This document shows positions 1-8,182 of a DNA stretch of 64,000 nucleotides, piece after piece. Origin of the DNA: JBHHUI01 sp965248775. Its GTDB lineage: Bacteria > Chloroflexota > Anaerolineae > Anaerolineales > JBHHUI01. Each line of letters opens with the position of its first letter. Position 1 is the stretch's first letter. Under the pieces are notes generated by a model, which saw nothing but the letters and a program-made list of their open reading frames with translations, searched no databases and was not told where the DNA came from. The position numbers were made by a program, and so were the translations under genes. The DNA lies in assembly GCA_965248775.1 (NCBI GenBank), contig OZ252150.1:5518001-5582000 (forward strand), written 5' to 3'.

Positions 1-293
1 CGGCCATTGGCTGTCACGTTGGGCTGCCGAGAGATACAACGATTATCTCGGTGGCCCAACTAGCCTGCACGCTCACAGCCGAGACGCAGCCCAACAAGGA
101 TTCTATAAAGCTTGCAAGGTTGTAAATACACAACGCAAAATGGGACTGAACATACGTTATCCCTGGCGACGCAAGTTCTACCGGACAACGATCTGGAAGA
201 ACACCGGTATCTCGCTCAAGAGCAATATGCTTCGGCTTGCCCTGGCGCGCGGCCATCACGATGCAGTCCGCACGTGACTGTGTGAGCCGATCA

Positions 294-349
294 TCATGAC
301 CCAGTGCATTCACCCAGTCACGAATGAACTGGGTCGTGATGACTGGGTG
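294..349. repeat. palindromic element, copy 1 (nested pair) inside tnpB
   Basis: The basic unit has arms ACCCAGT and ACTGGGT separated by nine bases, followed by C(A/G)TGA. Here a reverse-oriented unit (294-311 plus 339-349) is split by a second, forward unit of 27 bp (312-338). Removing the inner unit gives the same sequence as copy 4 at 2513-2541. The element lies between the N-terminal part of tnpB and the RuvC-I part. Confidence 0.8.
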
Positions 350-721
350 CTCAAGCTACCGCGCAATCTGGCAAGGTTCGAGAACGAGAATTTCAAAGAA
401 GTCCGGCTGGTCTATAACAAGAGCCGCCGCCGTTACTACTGGCATGTCGTCATTGAAGATGGTCGCCAGCCCGGAAAACCAACTGGGAACGGCATCGCCG
501 GGATCGACCTGGGCGAGATACATCCGGCCGCCATCACAGACGGGACGAACGGCCTGGTCATTTCCTGCCGCGAAATGCGAGCAACAAAGCAGTACACGAA
601 CAAACGGCTGGCAACTTTGAAGCGCCTGCAAAGCAGCAAACAAAAATACTCGCGGCGCTGGTGGCGAATACAGCGCCGCAGCAATCGGTTCCTTGCGCAA
701 CAGGCAAGTCGAACCCGAGAC

Positions 722-1912
722 TTCACTACCGGACACTTTCTGCGCGGGGCATGTCAAAGGCGACCGGGATGGGCAGATGCTCATTTAGGAACTGTTCCAG
801 CAGGCGCAAGCCGAGTTGAAATAGGCTCAGATCACAGCGGTCGGTGCGGTGAATGACTTGCACCCAATTATCTCGTTTGGCGATGACGCCCAAGTAGATG
901 ATCCAGATGTAAGCAAGGCAAGCTGCGATCATCAACCGGGCCAGCCGGGCCGGGTCGGCGATATGGCTTTTATGCAAATTGAAGCCCCGGCTTTTCTGGT
1001 CGGAGAAGAAAGTTTCAATACGAAAGCGTTTGTTATACCAGGAACAGGCTTCGGCAACCAGCTCCAGGTTGGTGACCAGATAGAGGGGCTCTTTGCAGTC
1101 GCGCTGCCACCACGCGATGGCAAGGACGGGCCCATATTCCTGCTGGGTGAAGGCGACATCCGGCACGCCGCGGTATGCACCACGGGGCACATCCAGGTCG
1201 GCGAAGGCGAACCAGTCGCCCCCTTCACATAGCTGGACATGCTTGGCCGTGCGACAGACGTAGGCCCATTCGTAGTCATTCAGAGCCGCCTGGAGGTTCG
1301 TGCCATCGAATTCACCATCCCCCAGGAAGACGACATCGCTTGCAGGGGGCACCAAAGCGTGTACTTCTGTCAACAACTGCACGTGTGTCGCTTCTGAAAA
1401 ATGTCCTTTGCTCCCTTTGACGGTGACCCACGCCACCGGCAAAGCACGTTGCTTGTAGATGACGCTCACCATCAGGGTCAGGCAACCGCGGCCCACTTCG
1501 CTGCCGTCCATTGCCAACACGAGCGTGCGGTCCTGCGCCAGACCCTGCAATAAGGGTTCAGCGAAGGGTAGAAAGAAGACTTCGTTATTAATATGCTCAT
1601 TCTTGACCCAGCGGGCGTACCGTTTGACCCGGCTCTCGGGTTTGTTGCCGTCTGGCACTTTCCTGGCGATCGCCGGTAGCTGGCTACTCTGGCTGCGGAC
1701 AATTCCGCTGACCATGGCAGCGAGCGTATCCAAATGGCGAGCCAAGTTGCCCTGCGGTTCTCCTGGGTACAGTTGCCGCAAGGCGCTCTTTATGGCACGA
1801 TATGTACGGCGGTTGTCACTCATGGCGATACTCCCCTTGTTCTGTGGTAGAACGGAGAGTGTAGCCGAGAGGCAACCGCTAATCAATCACGGATAAAGTG
1901 TCCGGTAGTGAA
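722..1912 (-). mobile_element. IS4-family insertion sequence, intact
   Basis: The element is 1191 bp with perfect 18-bp terminal inverted repeats (TTCACTACCGGACACTTT at 722-739 and its complement at 1895-1912). It is flanked by an 8-bp direct repeat, CCCGAGAC, at 714-721 and 1913-1920. It interrupts tnpB, so it arrived after that gene. The intact ends and reading frame suggest recent movement. Confidence 0.95.
726..1823 (-). CDS. IS4-family transposase (DDE)
   Basis: The product has 365 residues from the ATG at 1823, chosen because AAGGGGAG lies just upstream; an earlier ATG at 1886 lacks such a site. The C-terminal part contains YNKRFRIETFFSDQK, the Y-x2-R-x3-E-x6-K signature of IS4 transposases. 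LAMDGSEVGRG and VFLGDGEFDG fit the two catalytic aspartates. The stop codon lies inside the terminal inverted repeat. It is the only gene of the element and catalyses its cut-and-paste movement. Confidence 0.93.
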   Translation of the reverse strand: MSDNRRTYRAIKSALRQLYPGEPQGNLARHLDTLAAMVSGIVRSQSSQLPAIARKVPDGNKPESRVKRYARWVKNEHINNEVFFLPFAEPLLQGLAQDRTLVLAMDGSEVGRGCLTLMVSVIYKQRALPVAWVTVKGSKGHFSEATHVQLLTEVHALVPPASDVVFLGDGEFDGTNLQAALNDYEWAYVCRTAKHVQLCEGGDWFAFADLDVPRGAYRGVPDVAFTQQEYGPVLAIAWWQRDCKEPLYLVTNLELVAEACSWYNKRFRIETFFSDQKSRGFNLHKSHIADPARLARLMIAACLAYIWIIYLGVIAKRDNWVQVIHRTDRCDLSLFQLGLRLLEQFLNEHLPIPVAFDMPRAESVR

Positions 1913-2041
1913 CCCGAGACATGGAACACAAGGTCAGTCGCGCAGTGATCGACTGGTGCCTTGAAAACGGTATCGCTGAGATAGCTATCGGCAATGTTAG
2001 AGATATTGCAGACGGCAAACGCCTTCATCGGAAGAGTCAAC

Positions 2042-2096
2042 ACCCAGTCACCCAGTCATGAATGTACTGGGTCATGACGAATGCACTGGGTCGTGA
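2042..2096. repeat. palindromic element, copy 2 (nested pair) inside tnpB
   Basis: The outer forward unit (2042-2049 plus 2077-2096) is split by an inner forward unit of 27 bp (2050-2076). The inner unit supplies the in-frame TGA at 2059-2061 that ends the tnpB reading frame. Relatives of this TnpB subfamily run straight from the KSQ-like segment to the WxHG segment, which fits a foreign insertion here. Confidence 0.8.
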
Positions 2097-2430
2097 AAAA
2101 CTCTCGAATTGGGCGCATGGCCGAATGCGTAAATATATCAGCTACAAAGCCGAGGCCGAAGGTATCGCCGTTTTCGACAATGTGAACGAAAAATTTACCA
2201 GCCAAACATGCCCTGAATGCGGCAAGCGGCACACGCCACGCGGACGGGTTTTCAAATGCCCCCATTGCGGTTTTGTCGGCGTGCGCGATATTGTCGGCGC
2301 AGCCAACATAAAGAGCAGGCATGTTAATGGCAAACTAGCGAAGGTCGCAGCACCTTCTCCAAAGTATCGTAAACCTTTTCAAAGAGGCTTGCGTAGTCGC
2401 GTGGACACCGCGAACTTGGCTTGGGAATGA

Positions 2431-2484
2431 ACCCAGTCACCGCGTACTGCCGTACCCGGCAAGTGCGAATGCGCTGGGTCATGA
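2431..2484. repeat. palindromic element, copy 3, directly after the tnpB stop
   Basis: The forward unit begins one base after the tnpB TGA. Its loop region is split by 25 unrelated bases (2441-2465) that contain their own small palindrome. The two halves, ACCCAGTCAC and CGAATGCGCTGGGTCATGA, match the other copies. Confidence 0.7.
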
Positions 2485-2512
2485 TAATCCCAAGAAGCCC
2501 CCGGCTTTAGCT

Positions 2513-2541
2513 GTCATGACCCAGTGCATTCATGACTGGGT
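2513..2541. repeat. palindromic element, copy 4, inside the IS605 right-end hairpin
   Basis: A single reverse-oriented 29-bp unit. It sits in what looks like the right-end hairpin of the IS200/IS605 element: removing it joins CCCCGGCTTTAGCT to GGGG, an 8-bp stem with one G-T wobble. This is the cleanest evidence that the unit is inserted. Confidence 0.75.
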
Positions 2542-2585
2542 GGGGAGTGTCACCTATCGGCGTGCTGTCGAAGGGGCGTAAGCCT

Positions 2586-4319
2586 ATGGCCGATAACTCG
2601 AAGCCCAACGTCGCAGACTCCGAGCCGATCTCGTCGCTGTATCCGCATTCGCTCGAGGACGCGGTACGTGGTCTGCTCGGCGTTCCCTGGCCCCCACCTG
2701 ACGATCAGCAGACCGAACCGGAGCAAGGTGACGGGGCGTCGGAGGTCGCCCTTGCGGCGTTGGCGCTTGCGCTCGGCGCCGATTCCGTAGGGGAATTTAC
2801 CAAGGCCGAGACGGCGCTCCTGGCCGATCCACCGGACGTTGAGAAGGCCGTCGTAACCAACCTGCGAGCGAAGATCCGCAACGGTGAAGATCCTTTGGGC
2901 GAGGCTTTCTGCGCCGTCCGCACTGCCGAGGCTCGCCGGGAGAAAGGCGCTGTTTACACGCCATTCCCAATCGTCGGCGCGATGCTGGATTGGGCCGAGA
3001 CCGTGGGCGTTCCTGACCGCGTGGTGGAGCCTGGCGCGGGCTCGGCACGGTTCCTCTTGGAGTCGGGGCGGCGGTTCCCCGACGCGGCACTCGTGGCCGT
3101 CGAGACAGACCCGCTGGCTGCATTGCTGGCGCGAGCGAATCTCGCTGTCAACGGATTCGGAGACCGCGCCAGCATCATGCTCCGAGACTTCCGTTCAGCA
3201 AAGTTCGGCAAGATCGACGGTCGAACGCTCTACATCGGGAACCCGCCCTACGTGCGCCACCACCTGATCAGCGCGAAGTGGAAGAAGTGGCTCAAGAGAG
3301 AGGCAGACGCCCTCGACCTGAAGGTCAGCACGCTAGCCGGTCTCCACGTCTACTTCTTTCTGGCGATAGCGCGGTGGGCCAAGGCGGGCGACTACGGCGC
3401 TCTCATCACCGCCGCCGAATGGCTTGATGTGAACTACGGGCAACTGGTCCGAGACCTCTTCTTGGACCGCCTGGGCGGTCAGAGCGTCTACGTAATCGAG
3501 CCCGAAGCCGAACCGTTCCCCGGCACACAGGCGACAGGGGCCGTAACGACGTTCACGGTCAACGGCCAGCCGACGTCGGCGCGCTTCGCCCGTATCGACA
3601 AGCTCGACGACCTTGACCACCTGTCGGGCGGGCGGCGCGTCCGCCGCGAACGGCTGATAGCTGAGCCGCGATGGTCGCACTTCACCCGCAAGGCGCAGGA
3701 GGTCCCCGAAGGCTACGTGGAGTTGGGCGAGCTATGCAGGGTGCATCGTGGGCAGGTGACGGGAGCAAATCGCGTGTGGATCGCTGGCGAGCACAGTGAG
3801 GGGTTGCCCGAGGACGTTCTCTTTCCGACCGTCACCCGCGCCGTCGAGTTGATCCGCGCCGGGCTCATCCTGGCAGACGCCGCGATGTTGCGGTGTGTCA
3901 TCGACTTGCCAGTAGACCTAGCAGAGTTCTCCGGGCGCGGGCGAGATGCTATCGACAAGTTTCTTGCACGGGCCGAGATGATGGGCGGGAAGGACAACTA
4001 CACGGCGCAGCATCGTAAGGCATGGTGGTCTGTGGGCCTCCGCGAGCCCGCGCCGGTGCTCGCCACGTACATGGCACGCCGGCCCCCGGCATTCGTACTG
4101 AATCAGGCTGAGGCGCGGCATTTGAACATCGCGCACGGCCTGTACCCGCGCGAGTCCATGACCTCGACCATGCTCACGGCGCTTGTGAAGTATCTCCGCG
4201 ACGCCGCGACGATGAGGGGCGGGCGCGTGTACGCTGGCGGGCTGATAAAGTTCGAGCCCCGCGAGATGGAGCGGATACCCGTTCCCGAGCCCGTCACGCT
4301 CTTGGAAATCACCGCGTGA
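2586..4319 (+). CDS. N6-adenine DNA methyltransferase, probably the M subunit of a XamI-like restriction system
   Basis: The 577-residue protein has the S-adenosylmethionine-binding motif VVEPGAGSARFL (about residues 146-157) followed by the catalytic NPPYVR (219-224), the gamma-class order with the target-recognition part at the C-terminus. The ATG at 2586 is preferred, because the upstream ATG at 2532 lies at the edge of a palindromic repeat. The GTG of the next gene overlaps its TGA by 4 bp, as in restriction-modification operons. If the partner is XamI-like, as its N-terminus suggests, the target would be GTCGAC. The DNA looks more GC-rich than the neighbourhood, consistent with transfer. 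Since the nuclease is truncated, this is now probably an orphan methylase. Confidence 0.85.
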   Translation: MADNSKPNVADSEPISSLYPHSLEDAVRGLLGVPWPPPDDQQTEPEQGDGASEVALAALALALGADSVGEFTKAETALLADPPDVEKAVVTNLRAKIRNGEDPLGEAFCAVRTAEARREKGAVYTPFPIVGAMLDWAETVGVPDRVVEPGAGSARFLLESGRRFPDAALVAVETDPLAALLARANLAVNGFGDRASIMLRDFRSAKFGKIDGRTLYIGNPPYVRHHLISAKWKKWLKREADALDLKVSTLAGLHVYFFLAIARWAKAGDYGALITAAEWLDVNYGQLVRDLFLDRLGGQSVYVIEPEAEPFPGTQATGAVTTFTVNGQPTSARFARIDKLDDLDHLSGGRRVRRERLIAEPRWSHFTRKAQEVPEGYVELGELCRVHRGQVTGANRVWIAGEHSEGLPEDVLFPTVTRAVELIRAGLILADAAMLRCVIDLPVDLAEFSGRGRDAIDKFLARAEMMGGKDNYTAQHRKAWWSVGLREPAPVLATYMARRPPAFVLNQAEARHLNIAHGLYPRESMTSTMLTALVKYLRDAATMRGGRVYAGGLIKFEPREMERIPVPEPVTLLEITA

Positions 4320-6439
4320 AAAACCCGCCAGTTTGGAGCGAGGACGAGCTAGACGGGGCGCGCCAACGGGCAGAAGACCACTTCCGCGAGTCCCGTCATA
4401 CCGAGCCCCTTGAGGTCATGGTAGAGACGGTCGACCTGACGCGGCTCGAAGAGTGTGCCCTCGACATGATGTCGGACAAACGCAAGCGTGAGGTGTTTCG
4501 CTACCTGTCCGGGCCACCAGTCTCCGAAGACGATCTCAAGGTGCTCATGCAGGCGCGCTCGCTCGCTCCCAAGACACTGCGCACTGACCCGGAACTCCTA
4601 GCCCGCGTCGTTGCGTTCATGCGCGACTGGCACGACCGCAGGCGCTTCCCGTGGGTCACGGACGAGTGGGAGCCGCAAGAGCATGACCGGAACGCTGCGA
4701 TACTTGCCACCACGGCGCTCCTGGCCATGCGGCGCGTTGAGACTCTGCGACGCCATGAGGGCAAGAAGATTCAGGAGCGGCGCGTCGAGCAGCAGCTCAT
4801 CAGCAACGATTCACCATTTGATCGCTACCTCGCGGGCGAACGCTGGGCGCTCACGTCGCAGCAACGGCGCGGCATGGCGCTGTTCCGCTCAGGCCAGACG
4901 AATTGCTCGCGCTGCCATGTCCCGCCGACGTTCACGGAGCCGGCATTTCGGCGCGTCGCCGTGCCGGACTTGGATGGCGGTTTCTCGGACCCCGGTCGCA
5001 TGCTGGCGACGGAATACATCGCCGACGAATTTGCATTCAAGGTGCCGACATTGCGCAATATCGCATTGACCGCGCCGTACATGCACAATGGCCGCTTCGA
5101 ATCGCTGGAAGCAGTGATCGACTTCTACGCACAGGGCGGCGGGCCGGGACTGGTTGAAAATGCGCCGCAGACGGACGTGTGGGTGCGCGGATTTGAGATC
5201 AGCGCTGAGGAGATTGCCGACCTGGTTGCGTTCCTGTACGCGCTGACCGACGAGAGTGCATTGCCGCCAATTCCAGAAGCGGTCCCATCGGGGTTGCCCC
5301 CGGAAGTAGCGATCGAAAATCCGGTGCGTGCAATTGTCGCGGCGGGCATCGCCCCGGCAATCGCGGATTCAAGCTCCCGGCGCGAGCCAAGCACACTCGT
5401 CGTCGCACAGGGGCAATCCATCCAGGCCGCAATCGATCGGGCGATTCCCGGCGACAGCATCGAGATCGAATACGGTACCTATTCCGAAGAGCTGATCGTC
5501 GACCTAAACGACATCACGCTGCGCGGATTGCCGAACGCAGCTGGCGAGTGGCCGCTGCTCGACGGCCGCAACGAATTGAATGAAGCCATTCTCGCCTCGG
5601 GGGATAACTTCACGGTCGAACAATTGCACATTACAGATTACGTTTACAACGGTGCTATTGTTCAGGGGGCCGAAAATGTGACCTTCCGCGACCTGGACGT
5701 AAGCGGCACTTTCCAGGGGTATGGTCTGTATGCGCTCCAGAATAGCGCTGCCTTGTTCGAGCGTGTAAATGTCAGCGGGGCACATGGCGCCGGGATTTAT
5801 GCGGGCCAGTCGGACGGCGTTATCGTGCGCAATAGTACAGTGCATGCCAACGTGGTCGGCATCGAACTGGAGAACTCGGTCAATGTCGAAGTGTACGGCA
5901 GCCTCGTGTTTGACAATACGACGGGCGTCTTTATCGCCATGCTGCCCTATTTGAATTCGAAGGCGTCGGACAACACGGAACTGCACGACAATGTAATTGA
6001 GGCAAATAACCGGCTTAATTTCAACGGTACTGAGGGCGGTGCCGGTTTTGCGCCGAGTGGCAGCGGCGTACTCGTGCTCGCAGGGGATGATGTGCGCGTA
6101 CACGGCAACGTGATCCGAGAGAACGACTCGTTCGGCGTGGGCGTGTTCGGCACGGCTTCCGGTTTGCGTACCGATGTGCAAGAGTACGATCAGACGGCTG
6201 AAGGTGTGCGCGTGTTCGATAACGACGTCGACGCCAATGGCAACAACCCGGATTTATCAATGAATGAACTCGGCCTGCGCGGCGCTGACCTTGTCTGGGA
6301 CGCTCGCAATTGGGATACGGCCTGGCGTGTGCCTGGCGTGATTTCTGATCCGGCACTACTGCCGGGCATTAGTTGGCCGGACTTCCTGCGGCGTGCCTAT
6401 TGGCGGCTGCTGACATTGACTAAAGTGCCAGGCATCTGA
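4316..6439 (+). CDS. in-frame chimera: XamI-like endonuclease N-terminus joined to cytochrome c peroxidase C-terminus and beta-helix
   Basis: Residues 1 to about 161 resemble the XamI restriction endonuclease family (YLSGPPVSEDDLK, RRRFPWV and RRHEGKKIQERRVEQQL). From about residue 163 (near 4802) the protein changes to SPFDRYLAGERWALTSQQ, the C-terminal half of a MauG/cytochrome c peroxidase. This has one heme site, CSRCH (197-201), and the segment APYMHNGRFESLEAVIDFY. Residues about 360-660 form a NosD-type right-handed beta-helix. The N-terminal heme half and any signal peptide are missing, so a working peroxidase is unlikely. The GTG start overlaps the methyltransferase stop. The fusion marks the right edge of an inserted restriction island or an assembly junction. 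Confidence 0.75.
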   Translation: MKNPPVWSEDELDGARQRAEDHFRESRHTEPLEVMVETVDLTRLEECALDMMSDKRKREVFRYLSGPPVSEDDLKVLMQARSLAPKTLRTDPELLARVVAFMRDWHDRRRFPWVTDEWEPQEHDRNAAILATTALLAMRRVETLRRHEGKKIQERRVEQQLISNDSPFDRYLAGERWALTSQQRRGMALFRSGQTNCSRCHVPPTFTEPAFRRVAVPDLDGGFSDPGRMLATEYIADEFAFKVPTLRNIALTAPYMHNGRFESLEAVIDFYAQGGGPGLVENAPQTDVWVRGFEISAEEIADLVAFLYALTDESALPPIPEAVPSGLPPEVAIENPVRAIVAAGIAPAIADSSSRREPSTLVVAQGQSIQAAIDRAIPGDSIEIEYGTYSEELIVDLNDITLRGLPNAAGEWPLLDGRNELNEAILASGDNFTVEQLHITDYVYNGAIVQGAENVTFRDLDVSGTFQGYGLYALQNSAALFERVNVSGAHGAGIYAGQSDGVIVRNSTVHANVVGIELENSVNVEVYGSLVFDNTTGVFIAMLPYLNSKASDNTELHDNVIEANNRLNFNGTEGGAGFAPSGSGVLVLAGDDVRVHGNVIRENDSFGVGVFGTASGLRTDVQEYDQTAEGVRVFDNDVDANGNNPDLSMNELGLRGADLVWDARNWDTAWRVPGVISDPALLPGISWPDFLRRAYWRLLTLTKVPGI

Positions 6440-6463
6440 AAATTGTCCAATGTCGCCACGAGC

Positions 6464-6491
6464 TTGACAAATCATCCAACAAAGGTAGAGC
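6464..6491 (+). promoter_or_regulatory. sigma-70-like promoter of the first secreted paralogue
   Basis: TTGACA (6464-6469), a 16-base spacer and TAGAGC (6486-6491). The block from CTTGACA to AGGTAGAG is nearly identical to the one before the second paralogue (8103-8130), so it was duplicated and conserved with the gene. Confidence 0.6.
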
Positions 6492-6543
6492 TACTGCGTC
6501 CAATGGGCGGAATTTTACAGTTCAATTATTCGTAGATAAAAAC

Positions 6544-7958
6544 ATGTCTTTAAAACTCACTCCAACCCTCGCACTGATTGCTGCAATCCTGCTCTTGCTT
6601 GTTGCGCCCATACCCGCTGCCAATGCCGGCGGAAATCCAAATTTCCAGGCGACGAAAGTAAATAATGTTGGCGGAAGTACCAGCGTAGGTACAAGCTGGA
6701 CATGGACGATAACCTTAAAGAACGCAATAGCTGTTGCTGGTAATGCCTTTTCCACCGGAAAAACTATCTTTACCGACGATCTCCCAAATGCGAATATTAC
6801 GTACGGTGCGCCAGTTCTCGGGAATTTTTCCGGGACTTTCGTTAATCCTCAAAACATAGCGTGCGCTATCGTAACCAACGTACTTACATGCACGGCTAAT
6901 GGTGGATCTGTTAATTTCAGAGCCAATGCATCAGTTGACGTCACATTTACTGCCACCGCAACAGCCGCGGGCACCTTTAGCAATCCGAGTGCCGGCGGCA
7001 CCTGCAAGATCGATCCCGCACTACTGCATAATGAAACAAATGAAGGTGACAACGACTGCAACCTTGGCACGGCCGATACTGTTACGGTATCCGGCGGCGG
7101 TGGCCCGGATGCCAGCTAGGACACTTCGAGCAGCCCAACCACGGTGTCCAGTGGCGGGGCGTATGATCTGAATAGCACCACCGGTCACATCTGCGTGGAT
7201 AGCGCCTGCAGTGGCGGCAACCACTTCCAGGGCGAGGTGCAAATCTATACGAAGGACGGCCAAATCTGCATCATTGCGCCGGCGGGATATGAAGTGGTTG
7301 GTGCGACCTGCCAGGACGCTGGCGGGCGCAAAGACTTCGTCATACAGCACAGTGGTGGAACCAACGGAGCCGCGAATGGCGCAGCGGTGGTCGCCGACGA
7401 ACCGGCTGCTGTTGCCGAAGCAGTTTCGGGCTTCCTGATCGGGCCGGGAGGCGGCGAGTTCGGCTGTTCCAACGCAATCATTTCAGTACCGCAGGGCGTT
7501 GTCCTCGGGGATACCTTCTTCCTGTGCGACGCAGATGAGGAAGCGACGAGCGGCCAATCGGCATCGGCTACAGCCTGATCGGGCCGCGCATCGAGCTATT
7601 GACGGATACAGGGCAAACGACGTTCAGCCCATCGTTGACGATCTGCCTGCCTTTTAGTGATGCAGATGTGTTGCAGGCGGGCGGGGAAGTGCTCAACTTC
7701 GTGATCGGGTTCTTCGACGGCTCTGCGTGGCAACCATTACCATCTGTAGAAAGCCCTTCGACAAGCTCACCCAGCCCCGGCTGGACGGGGGGGCAAGTGC
7801 GTAGTCTGGCCTGCGGCGAGACCGATCACTTCACAGAGTTCGGTCTGCTCGCCAGGGTGCCGACATCGTTACCGGCGACGGGGGCAGATGTAGCACCGGT
7901 GGTGTGGTGGCTGGCGTTCGCTGCGCTGCTGGCTGTGTGGGCCGGGCTGTTCGTGTGA
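6544..7958 (+). pseudogene. secreted LPATG-anchored surface protein, copy 1, broken by a stop and a frameshift
   Basis: A signal peptide (LALIAAILLLLVAPIPAANA) leads into a DUF11-like beta-sandwich segment (WTWTITLKN, FTDDLPNANITYG). An in-frame TAG at 7117 interrupts the frame, which continues to 7578. A one-base loss near 7561, judged against copy 2, shifts the rest into another frame (about 7565-7958). The tail has FGLLARVPTSLPATGAD and a hydrophobic segment, a sortase-type sorting signal without a basic end. Without the two lesions the protein would have roughly 470 residues. No sortase is in the window. Function is unknown; a cell-surface or adhesive role is inference. Confidence 0.75.
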
Positions 7959-8022
7959 AATCGGAGAACGACGACGCGCGCCGACGCCCCTTGACACTGC
8001 GCGGAGAGACGGATAAAACGCA

Positions 8023-8058
8023 GACCTCCGAGTTCTTCCAGAACTCGGAGGTCTTTTT
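8023..8058 (+). terminator. intrinsic terminator after surface protein copy 1
   Basis: A perfect 14-bp stem (8023-8036 with 8040-8053, loop TCC) is followed by five T bases. Confidence 0.92.
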
Positions 8059-8103
8059 AATTACAGGCGATGGGTGTCTAGAAGGGGACTGTCATCCACG
8101 ATC

Positions 8104-8131
8104 TTGACAAATTATCCAACAAAGGTAGAGT
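8104..8131 (+). promoter_or_regulatory. sigma-70-like promoter of the second secreted paralogue
   Basis: TTGACA (8104-8109), a 16-base spacer and TAGAGT (8126-8131), closely matching the promoter of copy 1. Confidence 0.6.
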
Positions 8132-8182
8132 TCCCTTGTCCGATACGTAGTATTTTTCAGCTTGATCACAAATCGATAGAGC

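Larger units (their letters stand above)
2..2430 (+). pseudogene. tnpB: decayed tnpB (IS200/IS605 accessory RNA-guided nuclease), 5' end outside window
   Basis: One reading frame carries successive parts of a TnpB protein. Positions 2-277 encode a basic N-terminal part ending in a TGA at 275. Positions about 350-721 encode VRLVYNKSRRRYYWHVVIE and the RuvC-I motif GIDLGEIHPAA. Positions 1921-2040 encode the middle part with AIGNVRDIADG. Positions 2098-2430 encode the four-cysteine zinc ribbon (CPEC, CPHC) and the RuvC-III motif DIVGAAN. The parts join in frame when an IS4-family element (722-1912) and inserted palindromic elements are removed. The reconstructed protein matches IS1341-type TnpB without a TnpA in view. 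The RuvC-II region shows IGNVRDI where many TnpB proteins have a Glu, so nuclease competence of even the ancestor is uncertain. In its present state it is dead. Confidence 0.85.

Noticed and set aside
294..2541. CRISPR array
   Set aside because: The repeats are palindromic, occur in both orientations, are nested, and are separated by transposon sequence of uneven length; no spacers or cas genes are present.
2586..6439. functional XamI-type restriction-modification system
   Set aside because: The methylase is complete, but only about the first 161 residues of the nuclease remain, so cleavage is not expected.
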